Part shown: positions 46,173-57,699 of the stretch, piece after piece
How positions within the stretch are numbered: position 1 is the first letter of the stretch
Layout: every line of letters begins with the position of its first letter
From: Candidatus Melainabacteria bacterium
Lineage (GTDB): Bacteria > Cyanobacteriota > Vampirovibrionia > Obscuribacterales > Obscuribacteraceae
Direction of reading: 5' to 3'
Assembly (NCBI GenBank): GCA_017307165.1
Contig: JAFKGK010000003.1
Coordinates: 372,001 to 436,000, forward strand
DNA length: 64,000 nt
Position numbers and translations under genes: made by a program
The notes under the pieces: generated by a model
The model's input: the letters and a program-made list of their open reading frames with translations, nothing else
The model's database searches: none
What the model was told of the DNA's origin: nothing

Positions 46173-47165
46173 GTGCTCGGTCTCATCTTTTTGCCTTACA
46201 AGATTTTTTTGGTTTTCACGGCTTTAGGCCTGATGGTGCTATCGCTGAGTCCATGGCTTGGCGAAAAATACCGTACTTTTGATGTCTTGAGCAATTTTGT
46301 TCCTTTCTGGCTTAGTGGATTGGTAGTAGTCCTGCCTTTTCTTATCGTATTCAAATTGCGTGTCACGGCCTTTTTGAGTGTCTTATGTCTTTTGTTTGTG
46401 GCCGGCAATTTTACAGGTTATATTTTTCCCGACCTTGCAGTAAAGGCAAAGCGCAGCGCTCTCCAGAGTGGTGGCAAAAATCCGACAAATACTCTCAAGC
46501 TGATGGCCGTCAATCTCTGGTCTAGTCACAATCGTGATCCAGAAAAGATATTTGGTTTGATAGAGAAGGAAAAGCCCGCAATCATAGAAGTATGTGAGAT
46601 AGAAGACTCCTGGGAGAGGCGGCTCACCGAGAGACTGTCGAGCGAGTATCCGCATCGCAGCATATTTGCTAAAAAAGGCGGCATGGCTGTCTTTAGCAAA
46701 TATCCTATCTTGCGCTCTCAGATCAAGTATGCACGCGATGGTTTTAGACCGCGTATGGTAGTCGACCTCAAAGTCGGTGGTGGGCCGTTAAGCATACTGG
46801 CTTGCCATCCCTACGTGCCGATTTCGTCGGTAGGTAGATTTAGCATCCGCAATGACGAGTTTAAAATTTATGCAGACGAAGTGCAGGACAGACGCGCCCG
46901 CACAATACTCGTGGGCGATCTCAACTGCACAGCCTGGTCTCATTACTTTCAAAAAATGCTCAGAGAGGCCAAGCTTACTGATACCGCTTGCGGTGCAAGA
47001 CTCAAGCCCACCTGGCCACAAATACCCAATCCTTTGCTCAATATCAAGCCGATGATCACCATCGACCACTGCCTGATCACCAAGGACATCAAATTGGTGG
47101 AGCGCAAGACTCTGCCTGATTGTGGCTCCGATCATAGGCCGATCTGCGTAGAACTCGCTATCTAG
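46173..47165 (+). CDS. membrane-anchored endonuclease/exonuclease/phosphatase-fold protein
   Basis: A 330-residue protein starting with GTG at 46173, one base after the GntR stop. Three N-terminal membrane helices lead into an EEP-fold domain with LKLMAVNLWSSH (NLW metal-binding position), CEIEDSWERRL (general base region), LVGDLNCTAWSH, IDHCLITKD and CGSDHRPICVEL. The fold hydrolyses phosphodiesters of DNA, RNA, lipids or sphingomyelin; the substrate is unknown. The catalytic domain probably faces the outside or periplasm. Confidence 0.88.
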   Translation: MLGLIFLPYKIFLVFTALGLMVLSLSPWLGEKYRTFDVLSNFVPFWLSGLVVVLPFLIVFKLRVTAFLSVLCLLFVAGNFTGYIFPDLAVKAKRSALQSGGKNPTNTLKLMAVNLWSSHNRDPEKIFGLIEKEKPAIIEVCEIEDSWERRLTERLSSEYPHRSIFAKKGGMAVFSKYPILRSQIKYARDGFRPRMVVDLKVGGGPLSILACHPYVPISSVGRFSIRNDEFKIYADEVQDRRARTILVGDLNCTAWSHYFQKMLREAKLTDTACGARLKPTWPQIPNPLLNIKPMITIDHCLITKDIKLVERKTLPDCGSDHRPICVELAI

Positions 47166-48229
47166 CTAGACCGTAAGGTGACACCCAAGCCTGGCAGATC
47201 GCTTAGCATGAGATAGCCGTCTTTGTATTGTGCCCCCTGGTATGGATCATCCTTGAGCAGGAGAGCACCATCCAGGTCGAGGTAATCGCAGAGACTCTGC
47301 AATTGGCAGGAGGCAGTCACACCGATGGATGACTCGATCATCATGCCAAACATGACGCCCAGGCCATGAGCGCGTGCTACGCCGATGAGACGCATGGCCT
47401 CGAGTATGCCACCAGTCTTTGCCAATTTGACTACCACGCCATCGATACCCGGTGCCATTTTTGCTACGTCCGAGCTCACACAGATGCTCTCGTCTGCATA
47501 GATAGGGATGGGCGAATTTTCTTTGACAAACCTGAAGTCGCTCACCGAGGTGTTTTTAGGTAGAGGCTGCTCGATCAACTCGACCTTGTAATCCTGGAGG
47601 AAACCTGCCATATGGCAAGCACGTTTGACATTCCACCCACCATTGGCATCCACTCTGATGGGCAGATCACCAGCATTTGATCTCACTTTATCTATGATTT
47701 TTTCATCATATGTGGTGCCCAGTTTGACCTTGAGCATCTTATAGCCTTCGCCTACAGCCTCTCTGGTCTTTCTTTCTATCATGTACAAATCATCGATACC
47801 GATCGTGTAATCGGTCATTGGTTGCGGGTGGCCGGAAAGGCCAAGCATTTTGTAGACAGGCACTCCGAGTACTTTGCCGGCGAGATCGTGCATAGCCATT
47901 TCGATGGCGGCCTTTGCGGACTGATTGCCAGCGATGAGCTTATCCATGCGTTTTGTCACCATTTGCACCGCAAATGGATCGTCACCAAGGATCTCGCTTT
48001 GATTGGCCTTGATCATCGAAAGGACGGCATTGACGGTCTCCAGGCTTTCGGAGTGATAAGAAGCAGGGGAGGCTTCTCCCAAACCGATCAGATCGCCATA
48101 TCGCAATTTGACCAGGACATTGTCGGTAGTGGCTGAAGTCCCGTATGAAATGCCAAAGGGATGACGCAGCGTCATGGTCAGACGTTCAAAAGTCAGGTCG
48201 ATCTGGCTGGTCTTGGTCTTGAGATTCAA
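47162..48229 (-). CDS. L-Ala-D/L-Glu (dipeptide) epimerase
   Basis: A 355-residue enolase-superfamily protein of the muconate-lactonizing type. Catalytic Lys pair in MLKVKLG, metal ligands in VDANGGW, LIEQPLP and YADESIC, and the second catalytic Lys in VVVKLAKTGGI are in the right order. Such epimerases recycle peptidoglycan peptides; other dipeptide specificities occur. It overlaps the upstream DUF1611 gene by four bases (ATGA), and convergently overlaps the EEP gene by four. Confidence 0.93.
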   Translation of the reverse strand: MNLKTKTSQIDLTFERLTMTLRHPFGISYGTSATTDNVLVKLRYGDLIGLGEASPASYHSESLETVNAVLSMIKANQSEILGDDPFAVQMVTKRMDKLIAGNQSAKAAIEMAMHDLAGKVLGVPVYKMLGLSGHPQPMTDYTIGIDDLYMIERKTREAVGEGYKMLKVKLGTTYDEKIIDKVRSNAGDLPIRVDANGGWNVKRACHMAGFLQDYKVELIEQPLPKNTSVSDFRFVKENSPIPIYADESICVSSDVAKMAPGIDGVVVKLAKTGGILEAMRLIGVARAHGLGVMFGMMIESSIGVTASCQLQSLCDYLDLDGALLLKDDPYQGAQYKDGYLMLSDLPGLGVTLRSS

Positions 48230-49347
48230 TTTGTGTGCTCCTTTTGTTTAGGCTTTTGCCAGTGTGCCATGCAATATTGGCAAAATCTGGTCAAGCAATA
48301 ATTGTCTGCCGGTTTGCGATCTGACCGTATCGGCCGCAGGCAGTCCTGTCTCGCCTGGATGCGGGCGATGGCATCGGCGGCCGCCATATCGTCCAGGTCG
48401 CGAGTGTTGACAGCAATGCCCAGTACGCGCGCCGGTCGCTGATAGGCAGCCATCTGCTCGTAGCTCTCGATGAGTCGGGGCAGGGGGGAAAGGTCGAAGT
48501 CGGTGCCTTTGATCTTGGTCTGCGAGGCTCTGAGGCATAAGATCATGCCGTGCGGACAGCTGCCATGCAATAGCGCCATCGTTACTCCGCTGAAGCCTGG
48601 GTGGGCGAGGGAGCCCTGACCTTCGACAAAGATAAGGTCGGCTTCCTTTGCCTTATCGATCACCATCATTTCGGTCGCTCCAGCCATAAAATCGCCAATC
48701 ACACGATCGATCGATATACCCTGCCCGCCATCGATCATGATCCCCGTCTGGCCTGTCGCGACAAATGCCGACCTGATGCCCTGGTTCAGGGCCAGGCGGT
48801 GCAATTCTAGCGAGGCTGTCATCTTGCCTACCGAGCAGTCATTACCGACCGTCAGGATCACCGCCTTGCTCTGCGGCAGGCCCATGACCCTGCGTGAGGC
48901 CACGGGCAGCGATTTTGGGGTGGACCGCACGTCGAGGAGCTCTACTCCATGCTTTTGGGCAAGTGCAGCAATCTCGGCATTTTCTCCCAAAAAATCATGC
49001 AGACCGTTGATGATATGCCATCCGCTCTTGATGGCCTCGCGGATATCGTCTAGCCAGGACTGCGGCAGACTGCCTCCCGCCCAGGCCGTGCCAAGCAAGA
49101 GTGCCTGAGGGCTGGGGCTGAGCAATCTTGCCTCGGCGATAGATCCAACGATGGGCGCTGGACAGTCGATTTTGACGATATCGGCTATTGAGCGGCCTTT
49201 TTGGGAGGGGTCGATTACGCAGGCGATTGGATTGGAACCGTATCGGATTACTCCTTCGGCTGTCTTGGAGGTCTTGCCAAACTCATGTGGAGCGTAGACT
49301 GCCAATCTGGCCTTGGCCAAAATATTGCTCTTTGAGGTGTCTGTCAT
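48226..49347 (-). CDS. DUF1611 P-loop protein
   Basis: A 373-residue DUF1611 protein. An N-terminal Rossmann-like domain (CVIDPSQKGRSI) precedes a P-loop domain with ILTVGNDCSVGKMTASLEL. The family commonly lies beside or is fused to dipeptide epimerases, as here, with a four-base overlap. It is thought to act on small peptides or murein-derived compounds, but its reaction is not settled. Confidence 0.88.
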   Translation of the reverse strand: MTDTSKSNILAKARLAVYAPHEFGKTSKTAEGVIRYGSNPIACVIDPSQKGRSIADIVKIDCPAPIVGSIAEARLLSPSPQALLLGTAWAGGSLPQSWLDDIREAIKSGWHIINGLHDFLGENAEIAALAQKHGVELLDVRSTPKSLPVASRRVMGLPQSKAVILTVGNDCSVGKMTASLELHRLALNQGIRSAFVATGQTGIMIDGGQGISIDRVIGDFMAGATEMMVIDKAKEADLIFVEGQGSLAHPGFSGVTMALLHGSCPHGMILCLRASQTKIKGTDFDLSPLPRLIESYEQMAAYQRPARVLGIAVNTRDLDDMAAADAIARIQARQDCLRPIRSDRKPADNYCLTRFCQYCMAHWQKPKQKEHTN

Positions 49348-49386
49348 TGCTAATGGACCGTCTTTGTAAACCAGATTATTTTAAAC

Positions 49387-49435
49387 TTTAAACAATCGTG
49401 GCGGTGGACGTTTTGTAGACGACAAATTGTTTAAA
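49387..49435. promoter_or_regulatory. 10-bp perfect inverted repeat upstream of grpE
   Basis: TTTAAACAAT (49387-49396) and ATTGTTTAAA (49426-49435) are separated by 29 nt, in the divergent gap between the DUF1611 and grpE genes. It is not a CIRCE element. It may be an operator for either gene or an RNA hairpin in the leader. Confidence 0.6.
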
Positions 49436-49502
49436 ATCTTGGATAGATGAGCAAGTAATGATAGTTGCTCGTAGTTATTTCTCTTGGGAACTTTGAGACT
49501 CT

Positions 49503-50441
49503 ATGGAAGAAAATCAAAATCCGACGTCGGCAGGGGCGCAGGATGACGCTAATTTGGGTGGAGGAGACGATCGCAGCTCGCGAGCCAAGGCTTTTTATCG
49601 CGCTATGTTTGCTGGCGGCGAACCAGACCCCAATGCCTTTGGTATGGACATAGCCCAACAAAAGCCTAGCGAGCCAGATAGTCACAGCCAGGCAGCCATT
49701 GCTCATCTGGAGACCAGTCTCAAGGAGATGGAGCAAAAATTTAATGACGCCGACAATAGCTATAAGAGGTTGGCGGCTGACTTCGAAAACTACCGCAAAC
49801 GGATGGATCGTGAGCGCGAGGAGTTTCAGGCGCTCGGGATGTCCAAGGCCCTTGAGGCGATCTTGCCTGCTCTGGATGACTTTGATATGGCTCAGAGCAA
49901 ATTGACCGAGGCCACCGAGTCCAAAGTGATGTTCGACTCGATCAAGATGATTTATTCGCGTTTTATGCGTTGTCTCGAGGGCATCGGTATCAAGCAGCTC
50001 GAGGTCAAGCCAGGCGATGTGTTTGATCCCAACTTTCACTACGGCGTTGCCAGCGTCCCCAGCAGAGAGTATGCCGAGGGTACCGTAGCCGGGCTTTTGA
50101 GACCTGGATATATTTTACGTGAACGTGTCTTGCGCCCGTCTCTGGTCAATGTGGCCACTACTCCCGATGAAGATTGGGTCGAGCCAAACGCTGAAGTAAT
50201 AGAGGACGAGTCTGCATCCCAGGCTGACTCTGGCGCTCATACTCATGTTGTCGATCATGGCGGTTCGGATCCTGGCGCCGAGACTAGTGATTCGCTTGAT
50301 TCTATCTCTATGGACCGGGCTACCCAGGATCTGCCTCTCGAAGAGATAAAGGCTGCCTTGCATGCAGAGGTAGAGGCCGCTAGCGAAGAACAAGAAAAAC
50401 AAAAGAGATACGAGCTTTCTGATGCTGATGTAGAGAGCTGA
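49503..50441 (+). CDS. grpE: nucleotide exchange factor GrpE with extended ends
   Basis: A 312-residue GrpE, which releases ADP from DnaK. The coiled coil and the DnaK-binding domain are clear (RLAADFENYRKRMDRER, RPSLVNVATTP near residue 210). About 60 N-terminal and 100 C-terminal residues are acidic and disordered, so the protein is well over the usual 190-200 residues. ATG at 49503. Next gene 21 bp downstream. Confidence 0.95.
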   Translation: MEENQNPTSAGAQDDANLGGGDDRSSRAKAFYRAMFAGGEPDPNAFGMDIAQQKPSEPDSHSQAAIAHLETSLKEMEQKFNDADNSYKRLAADFENYRKRMDREREEFQALGMSKALEAILPALDDFDMAQSKLTEATESKVMFDSIKMIYSRFMRCLEGIGIKQLEVKPGDVFDPNFHYGVASVPSREYAEGTVAGLLRPGYILRERVLRPSLVNVATTPDEDWVEPNAEVIEDESASQADSGAHTHVVDHGGSDPGAETSDSLDSISMDRATQDLPLEEIKAALHAEVEAASEEQEKQKRYELSDADVES

Positions 50442-50456
50442 GTCGAGACGATCTAG

Positions 50457-52292
<1,836 letters not shown>

Positions 52293-52375
52293 ATATGCCA
52301 AACAAATGGCAAAGATCGGCTTAAGTAGGGGGCTTTTCCTTTAAAATCTAAAATAGCAATTTTAGAGGACTCGCC

Positions 52376-53647
52376 TTGGAAACTATGGCAAAACGCGACT
52401 ATTACGAGATTTTAGGCGTCTCCAAGACTGCCAGTGCAGACGAGATCAAAAAGAGCTTTCGTAATCGGGCTCGGCAATTGCACCCGGATAACAAAGATTC
52501 GGGTGACGAGGTAGCCTTCAAGGAGCTCGCAGAAGCCTACGAAGTGCTTTCAGATGCCCAAAAGAAGAGCGCTTATGATCGCTATGGGCACGAGGGCGTC
52601 AAGGGATCGACTCGTGATTTCGACAATGTCGATTTTTCGTCCTTTCAGGGATTTGGTTTCGAAGACATCATCGACGCTCTATTTAATGGTGGCGGCCGTG
52701 GCTTTGGTAGTCAGGCCGGTCGTAACGGACCGAGGCAGGGGGCTCACCTGCGCTATGACCTGGATCTGGAGTTTCTCGATGCCGTCTTTGGCGTCGAAAA
52801 GAAAATCACGGTAAAACGTCTCGAAGACTGCACCAGCTGCGAAGGCACCGGGGCTTCTCCCGGCAGCGAGCTCAAGACTTGTGCTATCTGTCAGGGGCAG
52901 GGCCAGGTCAAGCAAATGGTCAATATGTTGTTTATGCAAAGCTATCAGGTCATTGCCTGTCCTGATTGCCAGGGCTCGGGCAAAAAGATCGAAAAGCCCT
53001 GCAAAGACTGCAAGGGTGTCGGTCAGACACGTAAACCGCGTGAATTTGATCTCAAAGTACCTGCCGGCGTCGAAGACGGCACTCGATTGCGCTTGACTCA
53101 GGGCGGTGATAAGGGTGTCAAGGGTGGCCCTTACGGCGATCTATATGTAGTCATTCACGTAAAAGAGCATGAGAGATTTATCCGCGAAGGACGCACTATC
53201 CATTTGCGTCAACCGATATCTTTTTCGATGGCAGCGCTGGGCGGAGAGCTGATGGTGCCTACTGTCGAGGGCTCCAAAATCCTCACCGTGCCTGGTGGCA
53301 CTCAAACCGGCGCTCAATTGACCATGCGCGATCTGGGTGTGCCTTCTCTGGACAATCCTGCTAGAAGGGGTGATCAGATAGTGCATCTGGTGGTGGAGAC
53401 ACCCACCAAGCTCTCCAAAGAAGAAAGGAAATTGCTCGAGCAGTTGGCAGAGCTACGTAAGGAAAAATTGACTGTAGGTAAGGGTGCAGAGGCTCAAGAA
53501 ACTGTGTCAGCCGGGGCTAACCAGTCCAAAAAAGGCAAGCACAAACAAAACGCCAACAATGCGCAGGCCGAAGCGGAGCCGGAGTCTATCCTGGACAAGA
53601 TAGTGGATGTTTTTAGACCAAAAAATGGCGAAGAAAAAGAAGATTGA
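52376..53647 (+). CDS. dnaJ: chaperone DnaJ
   Basis: A 423-residue class A DnaJ. J domain ([24 protein letters not shown] motif), Gly/Phe-rich region ([13 protein letters not shown]-like), and four zinc-finger repeats ([32 protein letters not shown]) are complete. TTG at 52376 has AGAGGA 6 nt upstream and is preferred over ATG 52385, which is 15 nt away. The last 40 residues are Gln/Lys-rich. Confidence 0.97.
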   Translation: METMAKRDYYEILGVSKTASADEIKKSFRNRARQLHPDNKDSGDEVAFKELAEAYEVLSDAQKKSAYDRYGHEGVKGSTRDFDNVDFSSFQGFGFEDIIDALFNGGGRGFGSQAGRNGPRQGAHLRYDLDLEFLDAVFGVEKKITVKRLEDCTSCEGTGASPGSELKTCAICQGQGQVKQMVNMLFMQSYQVIACPDCQGSGKKIEKPCKDCKGVGQTRKPREFDLKVPAGVEDGTRLRLTQGGDKGVKGGPYGDLYVVIHVKEHERFIREGRTIHLRQPISFSMAALGGELMVPTVEGSKILTVPGGTQTGAQLTMRDLGVPSLDNPARRGDQIVHLVVETPTKLSKEERKLLEQLAELRKEKLTVGKGAEAQETVSAGANQSKKGKHKQNANNAQAEAEPESILDKIVDVFRPKNGEEKED

Positions 53648-55160
53648 GCAAGCCATCGTGATCTTTTTACCAGCATTGTTTGTGGCTCTGCTGTGTCTGA
53701 TCTCGTGCCAGTCTGCGGCCTATGCCACCAAGCATAGTGCCGAGACTCAGACTTTTGTCAAAACGCAGTTTGCAGGAGCCCAACTGCGTATCGACGGTGT
53801 CATGACTCTACCGGATGGCTCGATGTACCTGCCTTTGTTTGTCGAAGGCAATGTGCCCTCCACAGGCAAGCCTGTCGGGATCATAGACCGGTATCCTCGC
53901 GGCGTGGCCGACAAGGATGTGGTGACTTTTGTCCTTGATAATGGGTTGATCTTTGTCAAAGTAGTGCCGGCCAGTGAGGCAGGTGTTACAAAGACCTTGC
54001 CGGATGTGGATAAGATGCCACCTAATCTTAATGCTCTGATGCTCAAGTCAAGATTGCCTCAGGATTTTATCGTGCCTGACGGCTTTGCGGTCTCTGTAAA
54101 TTGGAAGCCAGTTTTGGGCGATCTGGCTATTCCCATATCTAATAGCATATCTGTGCCTGCGCCCGCTGCTTCTACTTCTGGTTCTGGTTTGCCAGCAATG
54201 CCTGCTCAAACTATTAAAAAGGTCGTAGAACCCCCGCATAAGGCCATAGCCAATCCTAACGGCGCGATTTTTGTCTCTTCGCCTGCATCGGGTTATCTTT
54301 GTCTTGTCGATCCTGTCACCTATAAAAAACTCGGAGAGATGCCAGTTGGTGGTACTCCGGTTTGTCTGGCAAATTACAGGGACAGCTTGCTGGTACTCGA
54401 TCAGAGCAAGGCGCGCATACTCATGCTCGATCCGGCTACTCAAAACAAGACTGGGGTTGGCCAGATCGATCTTGTGGCAAGGTCTGCACCAAAATCCATG
54501 GCTCTGGTCAATGACAAATTACTCTATGTATCCGAATCAGCCATTGCTGCCGTTTGCGTGGTCGATCTGGAGCAGGGTAGGATACTGCAGCATACCAGGA
54601 CAGTTGCCGGACCGGCTCGCCTTGCTGCTACGCCTAATGGCAATACTGTTTTGGTCCTCTCCCCGGCAGCGGGGCAGGTTTCTTTCATTTCCACTCTCAG
54701 TCACAAATATCTAGCCTCGATCAATGTCGGGGATAATCCTTCTTTCTGCACCATATCTGGTGATAGTCGCATTGCTTATGTCAGCTGCAAGAGCGCTAAC
54801 ATGATCGCCGTCGTCGATATTGCCAAAAGAGCACTTATCGCCAGGATCAAGACAGGCAACGCACCTACCGGCATGGTCCTGTCTCCCGATCAAACTAAGC
54901 TGTATGTGGCCCTAGCCAAAGACAATGCCATCAGTATCATCGATGTCGCTACTAGAGCCGTGGTAGGAGAGATCAAATTGCCTATGGATGTAGATTTTCC
55001 TGGTGGCATAGCGCTCGATGCTTCTGGTGAGCGGATGGTGGTAACTTCGGCTGCTACACCTAACATAGGCATCATCGATCTAGCTAAGGGGGAGGTCGTA
55101 GCTCAACCTGAGATCGGTCGCAGCTCTGACGACGCGCGTTTTGTCATCCCTAATCATTGA
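53625..55160 (+). CDS. secreted YVTN-type beta-propeller protein
   Basis: A 511-residue protein. A signal peptide ([20 protein letters not shown], cleavage near SAAYA) is followed by about 170 residues of unknown type and a seven-bladed beta-propeller with YVTN/YncE repeats ([40 protein letters not shown]-like blades). Such proteins often bind partners on the surface. ATG at 53625 overlaps the dnaJ end by 23 nt, an unusual coupling of an exported protein to a chaperone operon. It convergently overlaps the lipoprotein gene by 7 nt. Confidence 0.85.
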   Translation: MAKKKKIEQAIVIFLPALFVALLCLISCQSAAYATKHSAETQTFVKTQFAGAQLRIDGVMTLPDGSMYLPLFVEGNVPSTGKPVGIIDRYPRGVADKDVVTFVLDNGLIFVKVVPASEAGVTKTLPDVDKMPPNLNALMLKSRLPQDFIVPDGFAVSVNWKPVLGDLAIPISNSISVPAPAASTSGSGLPAMPAQTIKKVVEPPHKAIANPNGAIFVSSPASGYLCLVDPVTYKKLGEMPVGGTPVCLANYRDSLLVLDQSKARILMLDPATQNKTGVGQIDLVARSAPKSMALVNDKLLYVSESAIAAVCVVDLEQGRILQHTRTVAGPARLAATPNGNTVLVLSPAAGQVSFISTLSHKYLASINVGDNPSFCTISGDSRIAYVSCKSANMIAVVDIAKRALIARIKTGNAPTGMVLSPDQTKLYVALAKDNAISIIDVATRAVVGEIKLPMDVDFPGGIALDASGERMVVTSAATPNIGIIDLAKGEVVAQPEIGRSSDDARFVIPNH

Positions 55161-56323
55161 GCCTTGGGAGATAGAGTCCAGGTACTGCTCGAATTGATGT
55201 TGGGATTGTAGTTTACGTCATTGCTAGGCAGATAATTGCCCTGTTCGTCACTCCAGACATTTGTGTGGTAACCGTCGATCTTTTTGCCATCCGCAAGGGT
55301 TTCGCGTCCCATCATCATGTCGCCAAAGGCTTCGCTCTGACTCATTTTGCCACTATCGGCAGTGCCATACCTTGCCTGTAGTCTCATCTGGTCTGAGGCA
55401 TATTCTTGATCTCTGCGGGCGGCCTGGTTAGCATAAAATTGGGCGTTATTGGCAGAAATCTGACGTGAAAGCATCGTGGCATTGCGGATTGATTGAGCGG
55501 TGGCTTCTAGGCGAAAGCCGTGCTTTTGGTTGGCCAGGGCCTGGACCTGCTGTCTGATCGCCTGCCATTGTGGATTGGGACGAAAAGAACGAACCATGGC
55601 AAAGAAGGCATCTCGATTGGGGTCAAGCTGCCCTTGCGGCGCCCTGAATGAGAACAATCTGCTGAAGCCCCAGTTGTATTGAGTGCAGTTGCCGACATAA
55701 GAAGAGTGGCTGGTATTGGGCGGACAGGTCTCAAGGATGCCGTAGATTTCTTCGTCGACAGCTTGACCGTTTATCTGGTAGGAGATACGTGCGCAGACCG
55801 CATCAGTGGCATTTGTGCTCGAAGTCGGATAATTGATAAGCGATGGCAATTGCGGCACTTGGATAAGGCCAACGGGTTGATAGGCCACTTTCCCACGCAA
55901 CTTGGGCACGATATATTTTGCCATGGCTTCGCTGGCAGAACAGGGTGCAAGCCAAAATGCGCCATTCATGGCTTCCATCGGTGCATGCGCCAGGCTCGGT
56001 TGCAAAAACACAAATTGTTCGATAGGAAAAAATTCGAGGGCGGCAGTGCCATCGGGACTGGTTGCAGCAGAATGCAGCATGAGAGGTTGGGTGTAGTTAT
56101 TTGTATTCCAGACAAGCTTGCTCTGGGCCTGCCACCCCTCAGGATAGTTGTAGACACCTGCTACGGTGTTAAATGTCTGGTCCATTATTTGGTGCGTGTT
56201 GGCCAGAGGAGAGACTTGTCTACTTGGTTGGCTGCTAGACTGGGCATTGGTTTTAGAGCAGCCAGTGAGGCAGAGCAGGATATTGCAAGAGATTGCAATG
56301 GTGCATAGAGTTTGTTTGTTCAT
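55154..56323 (-). CDS. lipoprotein of unknown function
   Basis: A 389-residue protein with a lipobox (ISCNILLCLTGCSK, acylated Cys about residue 22). The mature protein shows alternating polar repeats (QWQAIRQQVQALANQKHGFR, NATMLSRQISANNAQFYAN) and a C-terminal Ser/Asn/Tyr-rich tail. No family is recognised. Its signal and lipobox place it in the cell envelope. Confidence 0.7.
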   Translation of the reverse strand: MNKQTLCTIAISCNILLCLTGCSKTNAQSSSQPSRQVSPLANTHQIMDQTFNTVAGVYNYPEGWQAQSKLVWNTNNYTQPLMLHSAATSPDGTAALEFFPIEQFVFLQPSLAHAPMEAMNGAFWLAPCSASEAMAKYIVPKLRGKVAYQPVGLIQVPQLPSLINYPTSSTNATDAVCARISYQINGQAVDEEIYGILETCPPNTSHSSYVGNCTQYNWGFSRLFSFRAPQGQLDPNRDAFFAMVRSFRPNPQWQAIRQQVQALANQKHGFRLEATAQSIRNATMLSRQISANNAQFYANQAARRDQEYASDQMRLQARYGTADSGKMSQSEAFGDMMMGRETLADGKKIDGYHTNVWSDEQGNYLPSNDVNYNPNINSSSTWTLSPKAQ

Positions 56324-56376
56324 GGTATGAAGATTTTACTAGATTTAGATCTCCGTGAAAGAGAAAGATTAAGAGC

Positions 56377-57642
56377 TTGAGCCTGATATCCAGACTTCTA
56401 TTAATACTGGCGGTCTATCTGGCCTTTTTGCCTTCCATTATCGTCTACGTCCAGCCTCGCTTGATGGAGGGGGGCGATTATCTGATGACCTTTTATCCTG
56501 CCGGCAAATTGTGCTTAATGGGGCGTATTGCCGACATCTATACTCCCGATGGCATGAGCACGTTTATCGGGGCGCCGTTCGACAAATTTATCCATGCACT
56601 TTTTCCCTCCATACCCACAGAGTGCGTGGCAATCTATATGTACAGTCCACTGATCGCCTTGTTTTTTGCGCCATTTGCACTCTTGCCCCATGTGCAATCT
56701 GTCATCGTCTATCAATTGCTAAATATAGCCGCAGTGCTGTGGTGCGCATGGGTATATCGCAGTCCAGAGCAAAAGACCTTCTGGTCGAGGCTTTTTCTGG
56801 CTTTTCTCTTTACTCCTGTCTTTCACACCCTGCTCATCGGGCAATTGGGTCTTTTGTTTGGTTTAGTGCCTCTGGCTTTGGCCTGCAGATTGTTGTGGGA
56901 AAAAGATAGGGACCGCCGCAAGATCAAAGATCTTTTGGCCGGGGGTCTTTTGGGCGCACTTTATCTGAAACCGCAATTCTTGCCCTGTGCAATGCTCGTG
57001 GTGGGCTCCTTGTTTTTGGTCAAGCGATATAGGCCGGCTCTAGGTTTCATTGCCGGCATGGCTCTGATGGTAGGCCTCACCTGTCTTCTGTATGGACCCG
57101 AGATGTTTGCGGCTTTTGTAAAAAGCGTCAAGATGTCCGATACATGCTATTCGTTCGAAGGATACAAGCCTCCAACCCATCTGGTTGTCTGCCTGCCGGC
57201 AGTGATCCTTCAATTTTTTCCACACAGTCTCCGAGATCAGGTCAAGCTTTTTGCTTATGGTTTATCTGCTTTGATCGGTCTGGCCCTCCTATTGGACTGC
57301 TATCTCAAGCTCAAGGCTAGAGGCGATGGAGATCAGGATGAGCGCACCATCTCCTATCTTTTTCTCTTTGGCCTTTTAGTATTGCCTCTAGTCGTGCCGC
57401 ATTTTCTTTTTTATGATCTCTGCGCCCTCGTTCTTATGGCCTGGATCTGCTATCAGCCTTTCTGGCCAAGGCTGGAGTCCGGCAAATTGCTCTTATGGCG
57501 CATCCTCATCTATTGGGCCTGCAATATCTATTACATTGTCTTTTCCTTTGCCCCAGTGGCTTTCCTTGGTCAATGGTTACCGATGATACTGGTAGTGTTT
57601 TTGACAGCATGCCTGCTCTTGTTGCGGCGTGTAGCCTTTTAG
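56377..57642 (+). CDS. GT87-like (DUF2029) polytopic glycosyltransferase
   Basis: A 421-residue membrane protein with about ten helices. The N-terminal loop (EGGDYLMTFYPAGKLCLMGR, ADIYTPDGMSTF) and the later PTHLVVCLPAVILQ are typical of GT-C family 87 (DUF2029), which transfers sugars from polyprenyl-phosphate donors. TTG at 56377 fits the signal-like first helix. It may act with the two membrane genes downstream on a surface glycan; that is inference. Confidence 0.75.
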   Translation: MSLISRLLLILAVYLAFLPSIIVYVQPRLMEGGDYLMTFYPAGKLCLMGRIADIYTPDGMSTFIGAPFDKFIHALFPSIPTECVAIYMYSPLIALFFAPFALLPHVQSVIVYQLLNIAAVLWCAWVYRSPEQKTFWSRLFLAFLFTPVFHTLLIGQLGLLFGLVPLALACRLLWEKDRDRRKIKDLLAGGLLGALYLKPQFLPCAMLVVGSLFLVKRYRPALGFIAGMALMVGLTCLLYGPEMFAAFVKSVKMSDTCYSFEGYKPPTHLVVCLPAVILQFFPHSLRDQVKLFAYGLSALIGLALLLDCYLKLKARGDGDQDERTISYLFLFGLLVLPLVVPHFLFYDLCALVLMAWICYQPFWPRLESGKLLLWRILIYWACNIYYIVFSFAPVAFLGQWLPMILVVFLTACLLLLRRVAF

Positions 57643-57699
57643 TTAGGCGGTGAGATAGGCTGGGTATAATTGGAAATGGTGTGAGTCTGGAGACGTCGC

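Noticed and set aside
49387-49435. CIRCE (HrcA) operator upstream of grpE
   Set aside because: The TTAGCACTC half-site is not present; only the unrelated TTTAAACAAT repeat is.
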